A DNA stretch of 64,000 bases from Tethya wilhelma (GCA_964030475.1 CAXIPT010000001.1:13059351-13123350); one strand, 5' to 3'. Counted from the first letter of the stretch, positions 24,937 to 37,789 are shown. Notes: generated by a model from the sequence alone, not told the origin. Numbers and translations: made by a program.

Positions 24937-25938
24937 GACAGACTTCATAAATTAGACTCTGTGTTAGCTAATGTGTACAGTATACTACACCTGTACTGGA
25001 CCTGCAGACTTATACTAGATCATGTGACCTCACACATTTCTTGTGTGATCTTGAAATACAATGTTGATTTGAATTTTCCAGTCAATTTTTTTACTGATAA
25101 TAATTATTATAAACAACTTTATTATATTTTTGTCTATTAATTCTGTGTTTATGAAAATTAATGATCCATCTGAGAACAGCTAGAATGAAATTAATTTCTA
25201 TGATTTATGAAATAGCTAGCTAGACTTGCAGAGCACTGAGCAGGCATTGTTCCTAGACTGAGTAATTTAACACTGGCCGGGGTTGCCATAATTTTTTATG
25301 GTGGTCATGGGTCTGGACTTGGGCAAGCACAGCAATATAATATTATATAGCTATATAGCTGTCATGGTTCCCTACAAGTATAGCGGCTAAAATGTGCCTG
25401 GGCTTTGAACCTGATATACAGTAATGATAGCTCAACATGTATAAAATCATATCAATGATGTCATGTGGATTATCACCCAATACTTATTGTGCAGACTATA
25501 GATAGCTATACTGAATAGTCTAGATATAGACATGCCAGCATTGATTATTATTCTGTTGCATGTTGTACTTCATATGGACTGCAATGAGTCCATGCTGCAA
25601 CACATTAAGTCATGGATGTGGTTAATTTATTTGGAGGAGCATACAGGAAAGGGGTTAATTGTACATATTATGGGATATCTTTACCTTAAGATTACTGCCC
25701 ATCCAAAAAGGAACCACAACACCTGGTGGGAGTTAGTTCCTTTCAATGTAGGTCTGACAGGACATCAAGAGCAAACAAGATACTGTATACAAAACAGCCA
25801 AAAGAGGAAATTAGTTATTGCAGCCATCTAATTTTTAGATCACTAACCATATCCACCTTACCCCAACCACAGAGAGTCTCCTGTCTCATCTATAAAACTG
25901 AGGAGGCATGAACCAACCATTGGCAAGTGAGCTAAAAG
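24937..25938. other. REC-D1/REC-D2 intergenic region
   Basis: There are no kinase exons or other supported genes. A 99-codon open frame at 25532-25831 has no recognisable features and no splice context. The REC-D2 promoter must lie in the right part, but no TATA box or CGCATGCGCA motif is evident. Confidence 0.5.
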
Positions 25939-28900
25939 ATGGACCCACTATACAGAAGAATGAGAAAACTTTATATGATCTTGGTGGTTGGAATGTTCTC
26001 CTGTGCTCTACACTACTCCAAATGTAAGTTTTTTCAGTGTACAGGCTATAATATTATATTATAGCTAGTTCAGTGCCCTATATGCATGAGTGAATGACCA
26101 GCCTTCATGCATACTACTCTATTCAATAATATTAAGGTTTCAGCTCAGCAGCAGAGGTGAGAGGTATCAGAGGGTTCAGCAGTGTTGATGAAATAGAAAA
26201 TACAGACAGAGATAACTTGCTGTCACTTTCAACTTTGATGCTCAATTTCAATAAGTGGGTATTTCCAAGCCTCAAGTTTAATTGTGATGTTCAGATAACA
26301 GGCTGGATATTCCAAGGAGAGGAGACTTTTGGCTGCATACCTAGTCTGAGAAACATGACTGAGAGTCTTTTTCAGAATGGAATGCCATACATTGAAATAT
26401 GGAGAGACAATTCAGCTACTAGATCAGATGAGAATGACTTATTGAGGGTACATTTATCTGATGAGTCAAAAGTCAAAGATGTTATAGTTTCATTTATGGA
26501 TGATGGTCAGTCATATCGGTGTGGCGTAGGTGTGTATGAGATTGTCCTCAATGAGCCATTCAATGCCCTGGCTGGTGACATTGTTGGTATAGCAGTGAGG
26601 GATGGACTGGAAGGAGTTAGAATGCGCTTTAAATACAATAATGAAGGCACTTCACTAAGTTATCGTGACACCAGGGATGAGCTAGATGGGTCAAGTTCCT
26701 TCTTTGATCCCGATGCTTTTCGTATTGTGAATGAGACAAGATACACTCCATTGATAATAGGTAAACTTACATGTGTTTCGATCTACATCAACATAGCCTA
26801 ATAGTCAAGTTTATGTTATCATTGTAGTATTCATTTATCTTCAGCAAGGACAATTCAAGTGATACCATCACCATCTTCTGCTACTGCTACTGCTACTCAT
26901 CAACAGACTCCAACCCCATTTCCCTGTCAGTGATATTCCATAAACATTATATGTTCATCATAATAATATTATATTATTCTTCTCCTCAGCTTCCCTGACA
27001 ACCCCACCCTCAGTACCTCAAGTCACAACAGCACCTGTGGTGACAGCTGGAGTGACTACAAGTGAAGAGGACACCCAGTCTCCTCCTGTAAGGGGAACTG
27101 GAGGAGCTGATCTCAACATCATCATAGGAGCAGTGGTTGCAGTGCTGTTTGTGATTGTTCTTGTCTTTCTAGTCATAACCATTCAGATTGTGCTGATAGT
27201 GATACGCAAACATCACAATATGGATGCAAAGTCAACTAACATGAACAACCCAAACTACAACCACTACAATCAAAGTAAGTCCAAGACAAATACCCTGTTA
27301 TGGTATAGATAACCTTTGGCCAATATAGTTCACACTAATGACGGTACCTTCATCGCCCACAGTATTAATGGGATCTAATAAAATTAAAATTGGCGCTCAA
27401 AGTGATGAGCATAAATTAGCTTTATTAGTGAACTATTGGCCAAATGTCAATGATGTCCTATCTCCTCTGGGAGGAGCAATGTCAAACATTTTTTTTAGTA
27501 TAGAAATTAATTAAATAAGCCTTCATTGAACTCGTAATAATATTAATAAAGTGTTTTATCATAACACTTTGGTGATGGAGGTTCACACAGCCCACCCAGG
27601 ATATGACTAATTCTAACTCTCATGATCACTAACAATTCTAGCACTATAATTGGCATGGATATACAGGTGGCAGTTTACATGCACCCATGAACATCCTACC
27701 TGTTGCCCTATAAGTTCTTTGGCAAGTTGTCTATATTTACTGCACCAGCACTTTTTGTTGCTGATTGATTACAATCATACGTACGGTAGTACGTATAGTA
27801 GGAATGGGCCGACTGTCCCATAGACACAATACAAAATGTTGGTCACTATAAAAGTCTAGTCAAACAAAATTAAACCTTCAAAGTTGCTCAGAGGCTCTTA
27901 CTGACAGATTACCAACTGCATGCAAGGCCTAAAACTCACAAAAACTTTTCTCAGCACTCGTAGAGAGCGCTAGTGAGAAGCCACCATAGTGTCATTTTTG
28001 TTCTCCTAACTTACGTACTTACGTACTTACGTACTTACGTACGTACTTCCTAACTGACTTACTTGAAAAGGATTTCCAGGGAACCAGAATGTGTTGAGCC
28101 AACTTTGACAGCACAAAGTAAGTTCTTTTCATGGGTACTACATTCTTTGATACTCGTTTTCATCATAAATAGGCCTAAACAAAAACTAGAAAGCCTTGAA
28201 ACTTAGCGTATAAATTCATGTACTACAATGCAGCCATCTTTGTAGGTAGAGTTCAAAGGTCATTATTCACGTGGCATTATTATGCGCATGCGCACTAGCC
28301 TCCAGCCTAATGAAGTGCAAGTAGCTGCTACTCAAGCTTTTTGTAGGGACTAACCAGTCTCTGATAGTGTTTCCACACTGTAGTGTTGAAAAAAGTGAAT
28401 GAACAAGTAGTAAAAATTTCAAAAAAATAAGTAGTGTAGGAATGGGCAGTGCGGTAAAAAGTATTGGAACAAGGCACGGTCTCAGTTTCGGCACATGACT
28501 ACTTCATTTTTATGCCCAACTCTTGGCCAGCAGTCCAGTTTTAGTTATATACCTGTTTTGTTATGGTTTACTCCATTGCTTAGCTAAGTGATTATAGTTA
28601 CTGTAGAAATTGAACCAATGCGTGCAATAAGCTATACGTATAGGTACTATCAGTGTACAGATTATTGCAATAGGACACTGAAAAATCCATATGAGGGATC
28701 AAGAATAAAAATGAAGTAGTCATGTGCCGAAACTGAGACCGTGCCTTGTTCCAATACTTTTTACCGCACTGCCCATTCCTACACTACTTATTTTTTTGAA
28801 ATTTTTACTACTTGTATTAATAGGCTTCACAGTGATGAAATTATGTTAAACTGCATGTGTGCAAGAGCATTGACTAATGGAAAATTATTTGCATCATAAT

Positions 28901-30829
28901 AATTATTTGGTAACTACATGATTCAGAGTGCAATTATGGAATTAATTGCACTCCAGCTGCCAAGAGTATGGCAAAAAATAGCATGCAAACGTAGCGAGTG
29001 CTATTAGGCCATATGATTGGCAGCTAAAGTGCTATTAATTCCATAGTTGCACAAGGAATCGTGTAGTTATCTGCTAATAGTATCATTTTATCAGGAGGAA
29101 CAGACACAAAATTAGCTAATATCACAATTTTATAGAGGGATATACACAAAATCAAGACTAGTTTATAAGATTTGAAGTTGCAATGACCAACTTTATGCAA
29201 ATTGTCCATTTATTTCCTAGTCGCACCCATATCGATGTAGACTGGAGTACAGTCTATTGCTTCGTAGAGGTGCGACTAGGAAATAAATGGACAATTTGCA
29301 TAAAGTTGGTCATTGCAACTTCAAACTGCATACAGAAGCTAACAATAAGCTACTCTACATGCCTACTGCCTCAAATCTCGCTTGCATCTACCGTAGATGG
29401 CAGAATTCAGTAAAAATGGTGAAAATAGGTGGCCGATTATTGATCGCTCGATCACGATGATATGACAGCTATGTTAGAGACGGTGATACTTGCAATCAGG
29501 TCCCCATTTGGAATATCAGTAGCAGGAAGATTGAACTTCTTGATTTCCAGATTTGGTAGCTCAACCATAAGTTTTAGGGGTTTTTTGAGCTGCAATCCGA
29601 AATATGATGGTTTATGGCCGATTGTTGATTTTCTTCGGCCAGCGCTAAATGACGTCAGGAAACCTTACAGGTGAGTGGGCGGGGCTTGAAGTCTGCACAA
29701 CCCAGTGTAACTTTTCATGGGCTATCTTGTGGTACCAAACTTGGAGTAGTTGCACCAGCTGGTAGGTCAAAAATCGCGTCCGAATTCGATGGTGGCCGAT
29801 AATTGGTGGCTTACTCTAGTTGTACTCTAAGATTTATCCCTGTAAGTTGTCTGAATAACATGAATAAACAGAATTCAGTACTTTTTGCAAGTTCTCAGTG
29901 ATTGACCTACCAGAAAAATCCATTTGTCCGAAATTAGGGGGCGTGACCCATTTTTGCGTATTTGGACACGTCGTAAAACTTTCGTTCAATTTTACCCGAA
30001 GAAGAAACGCTAGACGTTAAAACTCATGTGGCATGAAGTAGAAGAGTTGTGCTAAGTATCTACCATATTTGCAGTAAAATTACTGAAGCTCTGCTGTAAC
30101 AGTGATCGTTATTGTCAAAAACTGTCCGAAATATAGCGACTTTACCTTATTACTAATAAAAATGAAAGGCACCATATGCATGGTGCACAACCCTCGGCGT
30201 ATATACGCTGTAATATACACTGTCTATACAATACAATATTTATTGCATCAATGCATTAATTAGGCATTGACTCTGAGATGGCTATCGAGGCATGCATGCA
30301 TGATTATACGTATACCATCAGCATCGCAATGTCATGTAAACCACACTTTCTATACTTTACTGCAGCTGTATAACATCCAGGCTGGCAATGCAGACTGTAC
30401 AGTTGCATGGGCGTGGCTACTTAGGCAACGTCGCGATCATAACATTATCACAAGCTAGCTTGCTGCAGAGTTAGCAAAACACAATTATAAGCGCTTGGAC
30501 TATAGCTAGAAATACTTTGTTATGTCTAAGCATTTATACTAGAGACAGTGTCGCTATCTCAGACTTCCAGTGTTCTAGCGAGGTGCAGCTAGCGCACAAC
30601 TCTCGTTAGCTTGCTATATAGACATAGTACATGTACATATATATACGTATACGTAGTGCTAGTGGGTGGGGCCACGTAGCCAAAATGGCCGCCCGAGCGA
30701 TGGCTCGGACTGAAAATCCTGGCATAGCTCAAGAACTATAAGCTTTTAGCTTCTAATACACATATTTTTTTAGATGAACATCAGTACTCCATGCTTATGT
30801 CCTTAATTTTCAGAGAAGACTTGCTGTTC

Positions 30830-30866
<37 letters not shown>

Positions 30867-32899
30867 AAAACGACTACTATAACCCTTTCGGCGTGTTTCA
30901 CACACCGAGGGTTAATCATGTTATATTGCATGCATGACTAGTACATATTGCACTCCTGGTGTATAAGAGAAATGTATTGTGACTCCATAAGGTACCGTAT
31001 ACCGCTTAATTTTCGTGGTACTTAACTTTCGTAGTTTTCGCGGATCGAACGTTATCCGCGAAAATTGTTCAACGAAAAATTGTGTGCTCATATGCGTGCG
31101 CACACGAATGATATCAATCCGCGAAACTTATTCAACGAAAATCTGCAATAGCGCAATCCGCGAAAATTAAGTAACTTAAGCGGTATACGGTATACTATTT
31201 CAAGGTTTTTTCAAGGACTGAAGATTTGACCATTAATAATTGATTAGCGCGTGATGGAAGGATCATGTGAGAGTTCTCGCTTTCCTTTTCTAAGTTTACC
31301 TGATGAGCTCCGTGCTATCCTCGCTAGTGTTAAGTGCCAAGCCCTTTGTTCTCCAGTATGGACCTTCTGTAAGCAGAAGAGTGGCTATCGGCTAACCGTT
31401 GTCTGGAAATCTTCCCCAAATAATGCCCACCAGATGATGAGCCAAAGGAAACGTCGAAATGCAGCGAGAATGGAAGCTTTTCTTGCAAGGAAAAGAACAG
31501 GAATACCTACTTTATCCGGCAATTTGTCTTCAGATAACCTTCGTGGATCAGAGCCTGAAGTTATTAGCAAACCTGAGGCAGTTGCCTTAGTGACAGTGAC
31601 TCAGGATGTTCCGAGTCAGATTTCTCCTGATCCGCCTCAGTCTCCGATTTATGTCGAAAGTCCTAGCATTCTATCTGTAAGTCATCCTGCGCCTCCTACC
31701 TCAGTCTGTTGTGCAGATTCTGAACCTCTGAAAGGTCCAGCTTCTTTCACAAGAAGTCAAGTTGCGTGTGCTGCATCCATGGCAGCTGTTATTCCCTCTG
31801 CTAGTCTAACCAAAGATAATGGTGCTTCCTTTGTTGTGGATAATGTTGTTTCTGTATCCGATCTTGGTTCTGGAGACTTGAAGGATCAGTGTATGGATTC
31901 TCCACGAGTTAGTAGAGAACTCTACCTTCCTGATCATCTCACTGGTGTTACTAAGAACTCTCTTGATTTTGTCAAATGTGAGGACTTAGCTACTGCTACT
32001 ACTGTTAAGGAACTTATGAAACAACAATGGTCCAGGCTAATCTCTCCTGGCAGTTCAATTAAAGTAAAGTACAAGGGAGAGGTGGTTCCTGCAATAGTTG
32101 AGAAGAGCCATTTCATCTGTAAGCTATCTTTTGACTGTAACTATTATTATGCAACAACTAAGGTTGATGTAAAGTTACATAAAGGCTCTGAGAGTAGACT
32201 GACCGATGTGCAATTTCGTGATGTTTTAGCATTTAGCTAGTGTTTAACAATTAACTAATTATTATTGTTTTGTTGTTTACCCTTTTCCTCTTGCGCCTAT
32301 TTTGGCGTGTTATATTACAATTACAATTACAATTACAAATTACTCCAATATTTGGATAAAGTTTGATTCAATGTGAGGACACTATTAGTAACAGAATTAT
32401 TAATTTTGTAATCCTATTATCCAGCTCAAGAAACAAATGATATTGATGTAGAAGTGGTATATGAAACTGTTTCTTCTGTTCCTGTCTACCACTACATCAA
32501 CAGTGATGAGATTGTAACTCATCCAAATCATGCTTATGTTGCATCAACTGGAGGTATAAAAATGAACAAAAATGAGGCGTACGGAGTTGGGCACACAACT
32601 TCTACCAGCAGGACCTGTGCACACAATGGTAGGGAGAGAGTATATACATAACAGATATTCACTGCATTTGAGTTGTGACCAGAATCAAGAATTTTTTGTG
32701 TGTTCCTGCAGCTATTCTAGGAACCAACATTGTCTATTATGATGTAATAAAGAGTGACCAAACTTGCGACACACGTGAGCTAGAGTGTAGCTATAGCTAT
32801 GTCAACGATGCTGAAATTAGAAGTAAAACATCAGCTACAATAACTGATGCCTCGATTGAAAGTGCTAGTGAAGGTGAGGCTCATTGTAGACTGTTATGA
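25939..32899 (+). CDS. REC-D2: kinase-less transmembrane receptor
   Basis: Exons: 25939-26023 (signal peptide), 26137-26760 (ectodomain module), 26845-26925 and first part of 26990-27274 (Ser/Thr/Pro stalk), rest of 26990-27274 (transmembrane helix, about 306-335, then NPNYNHY), 32425-32628, 32712-32899. Phases agree throughout and give 488 residues. The module shows GWIFQG, PYIEIWRDN and GDIVGIAVRDG and is closely similar to that of RTK-E. The tail carries NPNY, VVYETV, YHYI, NEAYG, YYDVI and SYVND; related motifs end REC-D1 and REC-I. The protein stops at TGA 32897-32899 with no kinase. A 5.15-kb intron (27275-32424) hosts several mobile elements and a separate open reading frame; joining across it rests on phase and tail similarity. 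The cysteine in CTRGFSS of RTK-E is lost here (IRGFSS). Confidence 0.82.
28012..28048. repeat. TACGTACT short tandem repeat
   Basis: Four to five units of an 8-bp repeat (ACTTACGT/TACGTACT) beside the inverted-repeat element fragment. Confidence 0.8.
28405..28814. mobile_element. MITE-like element with long terminal inverted repeats
   Basis: The left 105 bp and right 110 bp are inverted repeats (GTGTAGGAATGGGCAGTGC against GCACTGCCCATTCCTACAC). The flanking 235 bp to the left also match the copy near 58440, so the repeated unit may be about 650 bp (28170-28814). Confidence 0.75.
29171..29325. repeat. Perfect 57-bp inverted repeat
   Basis: Arms 29171-29227 and 29269-29325 are exact reverse complements around a 41-bp spacer that itself has a small AGACT/AGTCT stem. 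Perfect arms imply recent origin or selection. As intronic RNA it would fold into a long double-stranded hairpin. Confidence 0.9.
30993..31193. mobile_element. MITE with TACCGTATACCGC-type ends
   Basis: Terminal inverted repeats begin ACCGTATACCGCTTAATTTT and end in the complement, with several internal CCGCGAAAATT blocks in both orientations. A related element is at 38801-38978. No coding capacity. Confidence 0.75.
31254..32240 (+). CDS. Intronless 328-residue frame, probable retroelement ORF1-like protein
   Basis: A single uninterrupted frame from ATG 31254 (a GTG lies just before it) to TAG 32240, nested in the REC-D2 intron on the same strand. The N-terminal part has a basic stretch (QRKRRNAARMEAFLARKR, about 63-80), suggesting nucleic-acid binding. 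The middle is Ser/Pro-rich. The C-terminal third ends KVDVKLHKGSESRL. I do not recognise a named domain. No reverse transcriptase or endonuclease frame follows. A CGCC-6 nt-GGCG stem-loop (32294-32307) and an ATTACA tandem tail (about 32314-32337) follow, which is how many non-LTR retrotransposons end. It could instead be a retrocopied cellular gene. Confidence 0.5.
   Translation: MEGSCESSRFPFLSLPDELRAILASVKCQALCSPVWTFCKQKSGYRLTVVWKSSPNNAHQMMSQRKRRNAARMEAFLARKRTGIPTLSGNLSSDNLRGSEPEVISKPEAVALVTVTQDVPSQISPDPPQSPIYVESPSILSVSHPAPPTSVCCADSEPLKGPASFTRSQVACAASMAAVIPSASLTKDNGASFVVDNVVSVSDLGSGDLKDQCMDSPRVSRELYLPDHLTGVTKNSLDFVKCEDLATATTVKELMKQQWSRLISPGSSIKVKYKGEVVPAIVEKSHFICKLSFDCNYYYATTKVDVKLHKGSESRLTDVQFRDVLAFS
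32294..32340 (+). repeat. Stem-loop plus (ATTACA)n tail
   Basis: CGCC/GGCG stem with a TATTTT loop at 32294-32307, followed by about four ATTACA units. It lies 54 bp after the stop of the 31254-32240 frame and about 85 bp before the next REC-D2 exon. Confidence 0.7.
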
Positions 32900-34149
32900 G
32901 ATGGTGCACACTGGGCAGTCCTGTGAGTCTACCAGTCTGAGGAAGCATTATGCATAGTGAACAATAATGACATTGAACAGCGATATCTCAATTGTGAGAT
33001 AAAATTATGTCATAATATTATTTCCTCTGAGCCTCTTATGTCATATGTAGTCAATTAGATGTTGGAATACAACCCATGATGCTCTGGCTTAGCCTCGTTC
33101 CCAGGCTCCTCGTTCGCGAATATTTTCTTCGAAAATAAGGAAGCAGAAAATATTCGCAAAGAAGGAGCCTGGGAATGAGGCTAGCTCTGGCTTATAACCC
33201 TTTCATGCAGTATGATATTAATCTACTGTATATTAATTTTGTTATTTTTTTCTTGGTAATTAAAGCACTAATTTTTGGTCTATTGAATTTTTGCCTAGCT
33301 ATACAATCATTAATTTAGTAAAGCTTACCATTCAAACAGCCTTTAATAATTCATTGCTTTTAATGAAAATCTCATTATCTTAACTACAATAACAATATTA
33401 TGATATTTTCCCTATTATGTAGGATTGACTGTGACCTGACACCATAATGTGTAAAGACTCTCTTCATACAGTTTTGTGTTAATATGCATACTATTTTTTT
33501 GTGTGGCGTATCAATTCAGCCTTTAATTATCATGCATACAGTAGTATATATATAGTTATTTCAAAAATGCAATTGAGCTCAATTTCTTACCACAGCTATA
33601 TAGAATGTAGTTATAACTATTACTTACAACATACTGGTGACATGCATGGTTCCATGAGAAACAGCTGCAGTCCCACTATTCTATGTAGGCTGCAAGCTAA
33701 GCCTTGGGATAGGCATAAATGTTCATAGTATAATTATAATAATTAAATCACTGGGATAGCATCACATGTATAATATTATAGGTGACATGCAATCGACCAC
33801 TTAGTAATTTATTATTCTTAGCCTCTATAATATCTATGCTCAAGAAAAATAGGCCCATGATCATGATATCCTAAGGTCGCGAGCTTCTGAAGCTACTAAG
33901 CAGCATCAAAAGGGTAAAAATATCAGCAGCACGGTTACAACATGTTTTGTTTGCAATATTGTGGGTGTTAATGCATATGCTTCATGATTTGATTTAGGTC
34001 AATGTGTACAACACTGAAGCTCTATCAATGCAGATGTTAAATTTACCACATCCGGTCGAGCTACCGTAGTATGAGCATGCATGGACAGCTCCAGAGTATA
34101 TTCTGTGTTGTAATGAGTTAGTCGTTGTGTTTTTCTTGCTCCCAAGATA
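32900..34149. other. REC-D2/RTK-E intergenic region
   Basis: No gene is seen. It contains a hairpin element: arms 33089-33130 and 33143-33184 are inverted with about five mismatches in 42 bp (AGCCTCGTTCCCAGGCTCC). Short open frames such as 33501-33728 are AT-rich and unconvincing. Confidence 0.55.
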
Positions 34150-35574
34150 ATGGCTCACCACTTCAAGAGACCTACAGTCGCAGTGGTTGGAGTTCTATTG
34201 TGCATTTTCCTTGTTTTTTCACGTAAGTTTGTTGTCATAGGCTAGTTCATACATGACTGTTTTATGATAATTTTAGATTTCAGCTCAGCAGCAGAGCTCA
34301 ACTGTACCAGAGGGTTCAGCAGTGTTGATGAAATAGAAAATGCTGACAGAGATAACTTGCAGTCACTCCCAACAGTGGTGCTCAATTTCAATAAGTGGGT
34401 ATTTCCAAGCCTCAAGTTTAGTTGTGATGTTCAGATAGCAGGCTGGATATTCCAAGGAGAGGAGACTTTTGGCTGTATACCTAGTCTGAGAAACCAGACT
34501 GGAAGTCTTTTTAAGAATGGAATGCCATACATTGAAATATGGAAAGACAATTCAGTCACCAATTCAAATGAGAATGACTTAAAACGAGAACATGTAACTG
34601 ATGAGTCAACAATCAAAGATGCAGAAGTGTCATACTTCGATGACAGTCAGTGCATAAGTGTGTACAAGATTGTCCTCAATGAGTCATTCAATGCCCTGGC
34701 TGGTGACATTGTTGGTGTAGCAGTGAGGGATGGACGGGAAGGAGTTAGATTGCGCTTTGAAGAGAATGATGAAGGCACTGTACTAAGTTACCGTGACACC
34801 AGGGATGAGCTCTCTGGATTGAGTCCCTTCTTCAACCCTGATGCTTCCGGTGTTGTGAATGAGACAAGATACACTCCACTATTGACTGTGGTGATAGGTA
34901 ATTAATTTTATGTACATATACTGTTACCAGTGTAAACATTTCCCCCCTTACTATAGCTCAGCCTGGTGGAGATTCATCTTCAGTGGTGTTACCATCAATC
35001 CTACCAACCTCTCCTTCAGAAGTGAGGACAATGAGTACTAGTCTTCCATCACCCACTCCAACTTTATCTTCAGTCTCGGGTAATTACAAGATAGTCTATA
35101 CAAACATTAATTTTAAGCCAAAATAACCACCTGCTAGTAAGGGCCTAATAGCTCTGCAAAGAGTATAATATTTCCCTTGTTCTTCACATACAGCTTCCCT
35201 GCCGACCCCACCCTCAGTACCTCAAGTCACAACAGCACCTGTGGTGACAGCTGGAGTGACTACAAGTGAAGAGGACACCCAGTCTCCTCCTGTAAGGGGA
35301 ACTGGAGGAGCTGATCTTAACATCATCATAGGAGCAGTGGTTGCAGTGCTGTTTGTGATTGTTCTGATCCTCATAGCCATTCTCATCGTACTGGTAGTGA
35401 TACGGAAACGCCAGAATGTGGCAGCTAAGCCAACTGACCTGGATAACCCAAGCTATCATAGTAAGTGTTGACTTGTTTTGTAATTTGCTGAGAAAATGGT
35501 CAATTGAGAATATTGAATGCTTCATAAATCTGTACATAAATCTTCATACTCTATTGCTAACACACACACATACT

Positions 35575-35606
<32 letters not shown>

Positions 35607-37552
35607 AATAGGATCGTCAAACACCTTGGTTCTGGCCAGTTTGGTACAGTGAACAAAGGGCTGTGGCAGTCTCAGTCAGGCACTATAGAGGTGGCTGTGA
35701 AGACATTGCAACCACTTGCCTCTGAGAATGATAAGGTCAAGTTCCTCCAGGAGGCAGCCATCATGGGACAGTTCTTACATCCCAATGTGGTGAAGCTCTA
35801 TGGTGTGGTCACTGTTGGAGAGCCAGTGAGTATACTAATGGCATAAAGTCTTAAAGTACAAAGTCATTAATTCATATTATCCTACACCCATGTACAGTCA
35901 GCTGTACATTGGCCCACACCTAACCAACAAAAACAATGTAGACAATTGAGCTTCAATTTGTGATGAGTACATCAAACACACACTCACTCACAGGTAATGA
36001 TAGTATTGGAGTACATGCTAAAAGGAGACCTAAGGAACTATCTTCTTTCAAGACAACTAGAGTAAGAAAAACTGAATGTGGGATGCACATTAATTGAGGA
36101 TGTTGACTCACTGTCATGTACATAGCATTGTGAATACCCCAATTGAGTACACTCCTATGTAGCCAGTGTTTAAGTTAGTGATTTCCCCTAGCTACTAACA
36201 CATCATTAGACATGATGGGACACAAAATAGTTTGGCTAGGAAGACTACTGCTAATTTTACCAACAACACTTGGTATGCTAGAATATAGGTAGGTATGCAA
36301 AATGGAATGCTGGTTTCCAAGTAACAATAAAACACACACACACACATGGACACACTACTCTAGGCCAGGTGAGCTTGTTCCAAACGACCTTCCTCTCCTT
36401 TTAATCAAGTTTTGTCGGGAAATTGCTTCTGGGATGAACTACCTTTGCAACAAGGCCTTTGTTCACAGAGATCTAGCAGCCAGGAACATCCTGCTCGCTG
36501 AAGACAATACCTGCAAGGTTTGACTAATTAGCTATATACATAAAATGCATGCCTGTATACCAATGCTATACTAAACATTGTTATTCTGAAGCCTGTGGAA
36601 CAGCTGGGTGTGACCTAAACGTGTGGAATTGTTTGCAAACAGAGTTTGTATACTGGACTATCCAATTCCTTGTTGTTCCTCTGTATAGTCTACATTACGT
36701 ATGTGTCATCTGTTCAATTTTAGATAGGGGACTTTGGTATGTCGAGGGATTTGGAGGACAACAACTATTACATCACACATGGAGGGAAAATCCCTGTTAA
36801 ATGGACTGCACCTGAGGTATGATACTATGATTTGTTATCACCTTAGTCCTAGTTTTGTCTTCACTCTTCAGAGCCTAACTTGCTCTTTGAATGTTGAGAT
36901 ATTAATATTCATCTGCTGCCTTATTTGTAGGCACTACACTTCAGACGTTACTCCAATGCCAGTGATGTGTGGAGCTATGGCTGTGTCATGTTTGAGATAT
37001 GGAGTCTGGGACACAAACCTCTCGAAGGATACACAAACATACAAGTAAGAACTAACGAACATGAGAGACAAACAAAACACAACAGAGTAGCTCATTGACA
37101 AATAAAACATGCAGATCAACCCCCCCCCCCCACTTTCCCAAAAATATTTTTGATATCTCAAGTGATCACTATGTAATTGATAATTTATTGGTTATTCCTA
37201 ATAGGCCATGCAATTAATAGGGAGTGGCTATAGAATGGCCCCACCCCCTGGATGTCCGAGAGCACTGTATGAACTAATGATCAGATGTTGGTGAGTATAT
37301 GTAATGCACACAGATTCTAGTATGATCAAATAATTTCATCATGGTTTCTACAGGCACAGTGATGCCTCAAGGCGTCCTACATTCTCAGCCATTTTTAACA
37401 TGTTGTCTCATTCCGATACCCACCTGCTATCATGGACTGACCAGGACAAGAGAGTGCACCCTCAGGCAACGTGTCTTGGGGCAACATTAGAGGCTGGTGA
37501 TAGACTCTATCCTGATTTGCAGGATTATTACATCGACAAAGAAAACAACTGA
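34150..37552 (+). CDS. RTK-E: receptor tyrosine kinase with REC-D type ectodomain; juxtamembrane exons absent
   Basis: Exons: 34150-34222 (signal peptide), 34277-34897 (module: [26 protein letters not shown]), 34957-35079 (stalk), 35194-35460 (stalk, transmembrane helix, NPSYHS), then 35612-35825, 35994-36061, 36364-36517, 36724-36816, 36931-37044, 37205-37290, 37354-37552 (kinase, TGA). Kinase motifs are complete: [42 protein letters not shown]. The transmembrane exon ends in phase 1 but the first kinase exon needs phase 2, and only 151 bp, largely a (CA)n tract (35563-35602), separates them. The juxtamembrane exons with LYxQ found in every other kinase here are missing. Either an assembly collapse across the repeat or a true fusion of a REC-D 5' half to a kinase. 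AATAAA at 37773 may be its polyadenylation signal. Confidence 0.8.
35563..35602. repeat. (CA)n microsatellite at the RTK-E junction
   Basis: CA tract, interrupted once by TACTCA, ending 10 bp before the first kinase exon of RTK-E. Confidence 0.95.
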
Positions 37553-37789
37553 TGATTTGTTTTAACTTCACACCAGATTCTTTTTAATTGCATTTCTTGT
37601 TAATCTCTACAATGATTCTGTGTCTAAATGTACACAATTCTGTGTAATTATTGAACTGTTATTGTATGCATGTGTACCCAGGTGAAGCAAGGGAAAATTC
37701 TTTAATCAAATTTACACTAGTATAGAAAAGTCATAAAGTTAAAATTGATCACAACTATTATTAATATTATACAATAAAGTTAAGCTTCA

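Larger units (their letters stand above)
27275..32424. other. Giant REC-D2 intron filled with repeats
   Basis: It contains an inverted copy (27780-27985) of the element end at 21506, a TACGTACT tandem repeat (28012-28048), a MITE-like element (about 28405-28814), a 57-bp perfect inverted repeat (29171-29325), a (CA)n tract (30832-30862), a second MITE family (30993-31193) and a retroelement-like open frame (31254-32240). The stretch 29330-30830 holds nothing I recognise. Confidence 0.7.

Noticed and set aside
25532..25831. 99-codon plus-strand frame between REC-D1 and REC-D2
   Set aside because: No domain, signal peptide, splice context or paralogue in the window; consistent with chance in AT-rich DNA.
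28012..28048. CRISPR-like direct repeats
   Set aside because: The units are 8 bp without spacers in a eukaryotic genome; a simple tandem repeat.
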